Assembly (NCBI GenBank): GCA_019057975.1
Contig: JAHLWJ010000075.1
Location: 1-16,656 of the forward strand
Length of the DNA: 16,656 nucleotides
Source: Promethearchaeota archaeon
GTDB lineage: Archaea > Asgardarchaeota > Lokiarchaeia > Sigynarchaeales > SOKP01
Reading direction: 5' to 3'
Positions 14,457 to 16,656 of the stretch are shown piece by piece (the stretch's first letter is position 1; every line of letters starts with the position of its first letter). A program made the translations under genes and the position numbers. Under the pieces are notes generated by a model. It searched no databases and was not told the origin of the DNA. It saw only the letters and a program-made list of their open reading frames with translations.

Positions 14457-15077
14457 TTATAAAATCTGTAAATTTTTAAGTTCTTTAACCAGATCTTCTT
14501 TATTTGTAAATCTTATTCCGATTATACCTAGTTCTCGAGCTGCTCGGACATTATTTATTCCATCATCAATAAAAACTATCTCTTCCGGTTTACATCCTGC
14601 CTTTTCTATAGTATATTCGAATATTTTTTTATCTGGCTTAGTCATATGAACTTCATGAGATAAGATTAATTCATCAAAATATTCAAGGAAACCCCATTTT
14701 TTTTTAAGAAGAGATTCCCAATGACTAGAATTTACATTTGAGAGACAAAGAAGTTTGAATTCATTATTTTCTTTTATTTTTCCTATTATTTCAACAATTT
14801 CAGGATTGAAACCAGAAATTATACTATTAAAAGCTGTATAAAAGTTTTTTCGGTTAAGTTCGCAAACTTGGAGTAAATCACATGCTAAATGATAAAATTC
14901 ATCATCACTCATCATTCCTTGATGATAAATATCAGATTGACGGAAAAATTCTAAAATAATTGGAGTTTGAGGTTTATTAAGAGGAGATTGAGAAATGATT
15001 CTATTATAGAAATTTGAGAAATCTAAATCTACTACTACTCCACCTAAATCAAAAATAACAGATTTAATTGCATTCAT
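14457..15077 (-). CDS. HAD-family phosphatase (YihX-like)
   Basis: A haloacid-dehalogenase superfamily hydrolase, 206 residues. Motif I is FDLGGVVVD with the nucleophile Asp10; the second Asp is Gly, as in the YihX / epoxide-hydrolase N-domain branch. Motif II is LCLSN with Ser113, motif III is Lys147 in TKPDKKIF, and motif IV is VFIDDGINNV with Asp171-Asp172. The helical cap of about 75 residues after motif I (YHQGMMSDDEF...) is the C1 type. YihX removes phosphate from glucose 1-phosphate; the substrate here is not known. Its ATG overlaps the TGA of the threonyl-tRNA synthetase gene by four bases (ATGA), so the two are translationally coupled in one operon. A repair or metabolite-cleaning role next to the synthetase is speculative. 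Confidence 0.85.
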   Translation of the reverse strand: MNAIKSVIFDLGGVVVDLDFSNFYNRIISQSPLNKPQTPIILEFFRQSDIYHQGMMSDDEFYHLACDLLQVCELNRKNFYTAFNSIISGFNPEIVEIIGKIKENNEFKLLCLSNVNSSHWESLLKKKWGFLEYFDELILSHEVHMTKPDKKIFEYTIEKAGCKPEEIVFIDDGINNVRAARELGIIGIRFTNKEDLVKELKNLQIL

Positions 15078-16656
15078 TTTCTAAAGTAGACTTTAGTTGA
15101 GAATTTTCTAAAAGGTTTTGGCAATTTATATTTTGGAAAATTTCTTGTATCATCTTCAAGCATTTCTAATAATTTATCTAGTTTTACATCGTTAATTTGG
15201 TCAGATGTTTGCTTTTTTGGGCCAAAGGGTTCACCTATCAATCTTTTTCTTATTGATATGGTTTGATTTTGCTGTTCTTTTTTGCCAATTATAATTGTAT
15301 AGGGAATCCAATCAATTTCAGATTGTCTTATTTTTTTACCAACTGTTTCTTCTCGGTCATCGAAATCTGCTCTAAATTCCTCTCCATTAATAATATTAAG
15401 AACTTTTTCAGCATATTCGTTTTGATCATCAGAAACGGTTATAATCCGTACTTGAATGGGAGATAACCAAGCTCTAAATCCTGGAACTAACCTATCTTTA
15501 TTTCGGATAGCTGATTCAATTAAACCCCATAAAACTCTCTCTATAGCCCCAGTTGGAGAATTATGAAGAATTATCGGATGTTTTATTTGACCATCAGTAT
15601 CTGTGAAAGAAATATTATATTTCTGTCTTTCCACACCGTCAGTATCTCTCATATATTCTAAAGAGCTCTCTACATCTATTTGATTGGTTGCTAATGTAGC
15701 ACTTTTACCATGAGCAGAAAGCACATTCCTTTCAAATTTTAAGATATAATAATAGTATCTATCTTCCCATAGTTCTAATAAGGTAGGATTTTTTTCTGAT
15801 TTAACTAAATCAATTATCCAATCCTTATTTTCCTTATAAAACTCTTGCGTAGCTCTAAAAATAACATAGCTCTTTATGCCTAAATCATTTTCAAGATTCT
15901 TAATTAATTCATATTGTTTTTTAAACTCATCAATGGAAGATTCTAAATCTTTACACAATGTATGCATATCTGGCATTATAAATCCGCGAAGTCGTCTTAA
16001 TCCAGATAATTCTCCTTCTTGTTCGCGTCTAAAAGCGTATTGCTCATACTCATATGCTCTTAACGGAAGATAATGTGGTTTCAAATTCATCTGAGAGAAT
16101 AAATCAAAAAGAAGAAAATCACTCGCATATCTTAATAAATATCTATCTTTTCCTGATTCAACCCAATAACTTCTAGCGGGAAATCGAGCAGTTTGGGCTG
16201 TTAACTTCTTATTTTTTACTGTATACATAACGGGAGTATCTACTAATATTGCCCCATAGTCTATTAATCTATCTTCTATGTAATTTTTTATTAGATTTTT
16301 CATAATTACTCCTCTAGTGTACCAGCGAAGATTGCCTTTATCACTGTTTTCGTCAAAATCGACAAGCTCAAACTCTTTCATCACTTTTATATGAGCTGGT
16401 TCAATATTTTTATCTACTTTTCTTGTTCCCAATTCAGATTTTAAGAAGATTTGGAAATCTTCGTCGTAAATCTCTTTCAAGGATAGAACATTCCCTTCGA
16501 TATCAAAATGTAAATCTATCTCCTTACCTGAGGGAGTAATAACTTTGAAAACGGAGTTTTTGAGTTCTTCCTCTGGCTTAATGGCTAATTTGACATCACG
16601 ATACATTTCAGCTAATTCATGTCCTAAACAGTTAATTTTAAAGGATTTATACCATC
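15074..16656 (-). CDS. thrS: Threonyl-tRNA synthetase, archaeal type (5' end outside window)
   Basis: Charges tRNA-Thr with threonine. The frame is open to the right edge: before the internal ATG at 16606 it reads WYKSFKINCLGHELAE, matching the end of the archaeal D-aminoacyl-deacylase-like editing domain, so the true start lies outside the window. Next come a linker, the class II catalytic core with motif 2 (YAFRREQEGELSGLRRLRG, followed by MPDMHTLCKD) and motif 3 (HNSPTGAIERVLWGLIE), and the anticodon-binding domain from WLSPIQVRIITV onward. Of the three zinc ligands of the family, both His are in place (MPDMHT and ILHNSP), while the position of the Cys appears as Asp in LLRYASDF. Whether that is unusual among archaeal enzymes is not certain. 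It is first in an operon with the HAD phosphatase, overlapping it by four bases. Confidence 0.93.
   Translation of the reverse strand, partial: WYKSFKINCLGHELAEMYRDVKLAIKPEEELKNSVFKVITPSGKEIDLHFDIEGNVLSLKEIYDEDFQIFLKSELGTRKVDKNIEPAHIKVMKEFELVDFDENSDKGNLRWYTRGVIMKNLIKNYIEDRLIDYGAILVDTPVMYTVKNKKLTAQTARFPARSYWVESGKDRYLLRYASDFLLFDLFSQMNLKPHYLPLRAYEYEQYAFRREQEGELSGLRRLRGFIMPDMHTLCKDLESSIDEFKKQYELIKNLENDLGIKSYVIFRATQEFYKENKDWIIDLVKSEKNPTLLELWEDRYYYYILKFERNVLSAHGKSATLATNQIDVESSLEYMRDTDGVERQKYNISFTDTDGQIKHPIILHNSPTGAIERVLWGLIESAIRNKDRLVPGFRAWLSPIQVRIITVSDDQNEYAEKVLNIINGEEFRADFDDREETVGKKIRQSEIDWIPYTIIIGKKEQQNQTISIRKRLIGEPFGPKKQTSDQINDVKLDKLLEMLEDDTRNFPKYKLPKPFRKFSTKVYFRK

Noticed and set aside
15074..16606. 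Treating ATG at 16606 as the start of thrS
   Set aside because: The same frame is open to the window edge and encodes a recognisable archaeal ThrRS segment (WYKSFKINCLGHELAE), so that ATG is internal.

Overview
The window is a very A+T-rich stretch of archaeal chromosome; composition was judged by eye, not counted. It most likely comes from an Asgard archaeon (Lokiarchaeia-like / Promethearchaeota). The archaeal core is clear: an archaeal-type threonyl-tRNA synthetase, an Alba-family nucleic-acid-binding protein, a UPF0200 P-loop kinase, a short archaeal PRPP synthetase, an MfnD-like ATP-grasp ligase, and TATA boxes about 25-35 nt upstream of start codons with almost no Shine-Dalgarno sites, which suggests mostly leaderless mRNAs. 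The Asgard assignment rests on eukaryote-like genes in the same window: a Ras/Rab/Arf-type small GTPase, a JAMM metalloprotease whose active-site sequence resembles eukaryotic Rpn11/CSN5, and a long helical protein that I read, less surely, as BRO1/ALIX-like. The lineage is an inference, since no marker phylogeny could be run.

Layout, left to right. 1-835: sugar-type nucleotidyltransferase, possibly 5'-truncated by the window edge. 836-1318: non-coding stretch with a notable inverted-repeat cluster. 1319-2540 (+): cyclophilin-like fold protein, then a VTT/DedA-type membrane protein. 2559-3071 (-): Alba protein with an unusual Arg/Asn-rich insertion, followed by a 56-residue zinc-ribbon protein. 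3233-4360 (-): JAMM protease. 4476-5018 (+): UPF0200 kinase, divergent from the JAMM gene. 5035-5940 (-): PRPP synthetase. 5993-7472 (-): compact cluster of a small helical protein, an IscU/NifU-like scaffold lacking one canonical cysteine, and an alpha/beta hydrolase. 7700-8941 (-): BRO1-like helical protein. 9049-9318 (-): open frame with no normal start codon. 9333-10634 (+): ATP-grasp ligase. 10627-11934 (-): winged-helix membrane protein and a four-TM membrane protein. 12071-13628 (+): truncated copy and full copy of a membrane acyltransferase-like protein. 13906-14430 (+): small GTPase with the only strong Shine-Dalgarno site seen. 14457 to the right edge (-): HAD phosphatase overlapping the end of thrS, which continues out of the window.

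Most of this is housekeeping or envelope biology in short operons. The parts most worth following are the eukaryote-like genes, whose families belong to ubiquitin removal, ESCRT-associated scaffolding and GTPase signalling in eukaryotes. They lie kilobases apart with unrelated genes between them, so the sequence does not show that they form one system. Other points to check are the Alba loop insertion, the Cys-less IscU site, the paired truncated/full acyltransferase, the membrane-bound winged-helix pair, and the structured non-coding element at 851-939.
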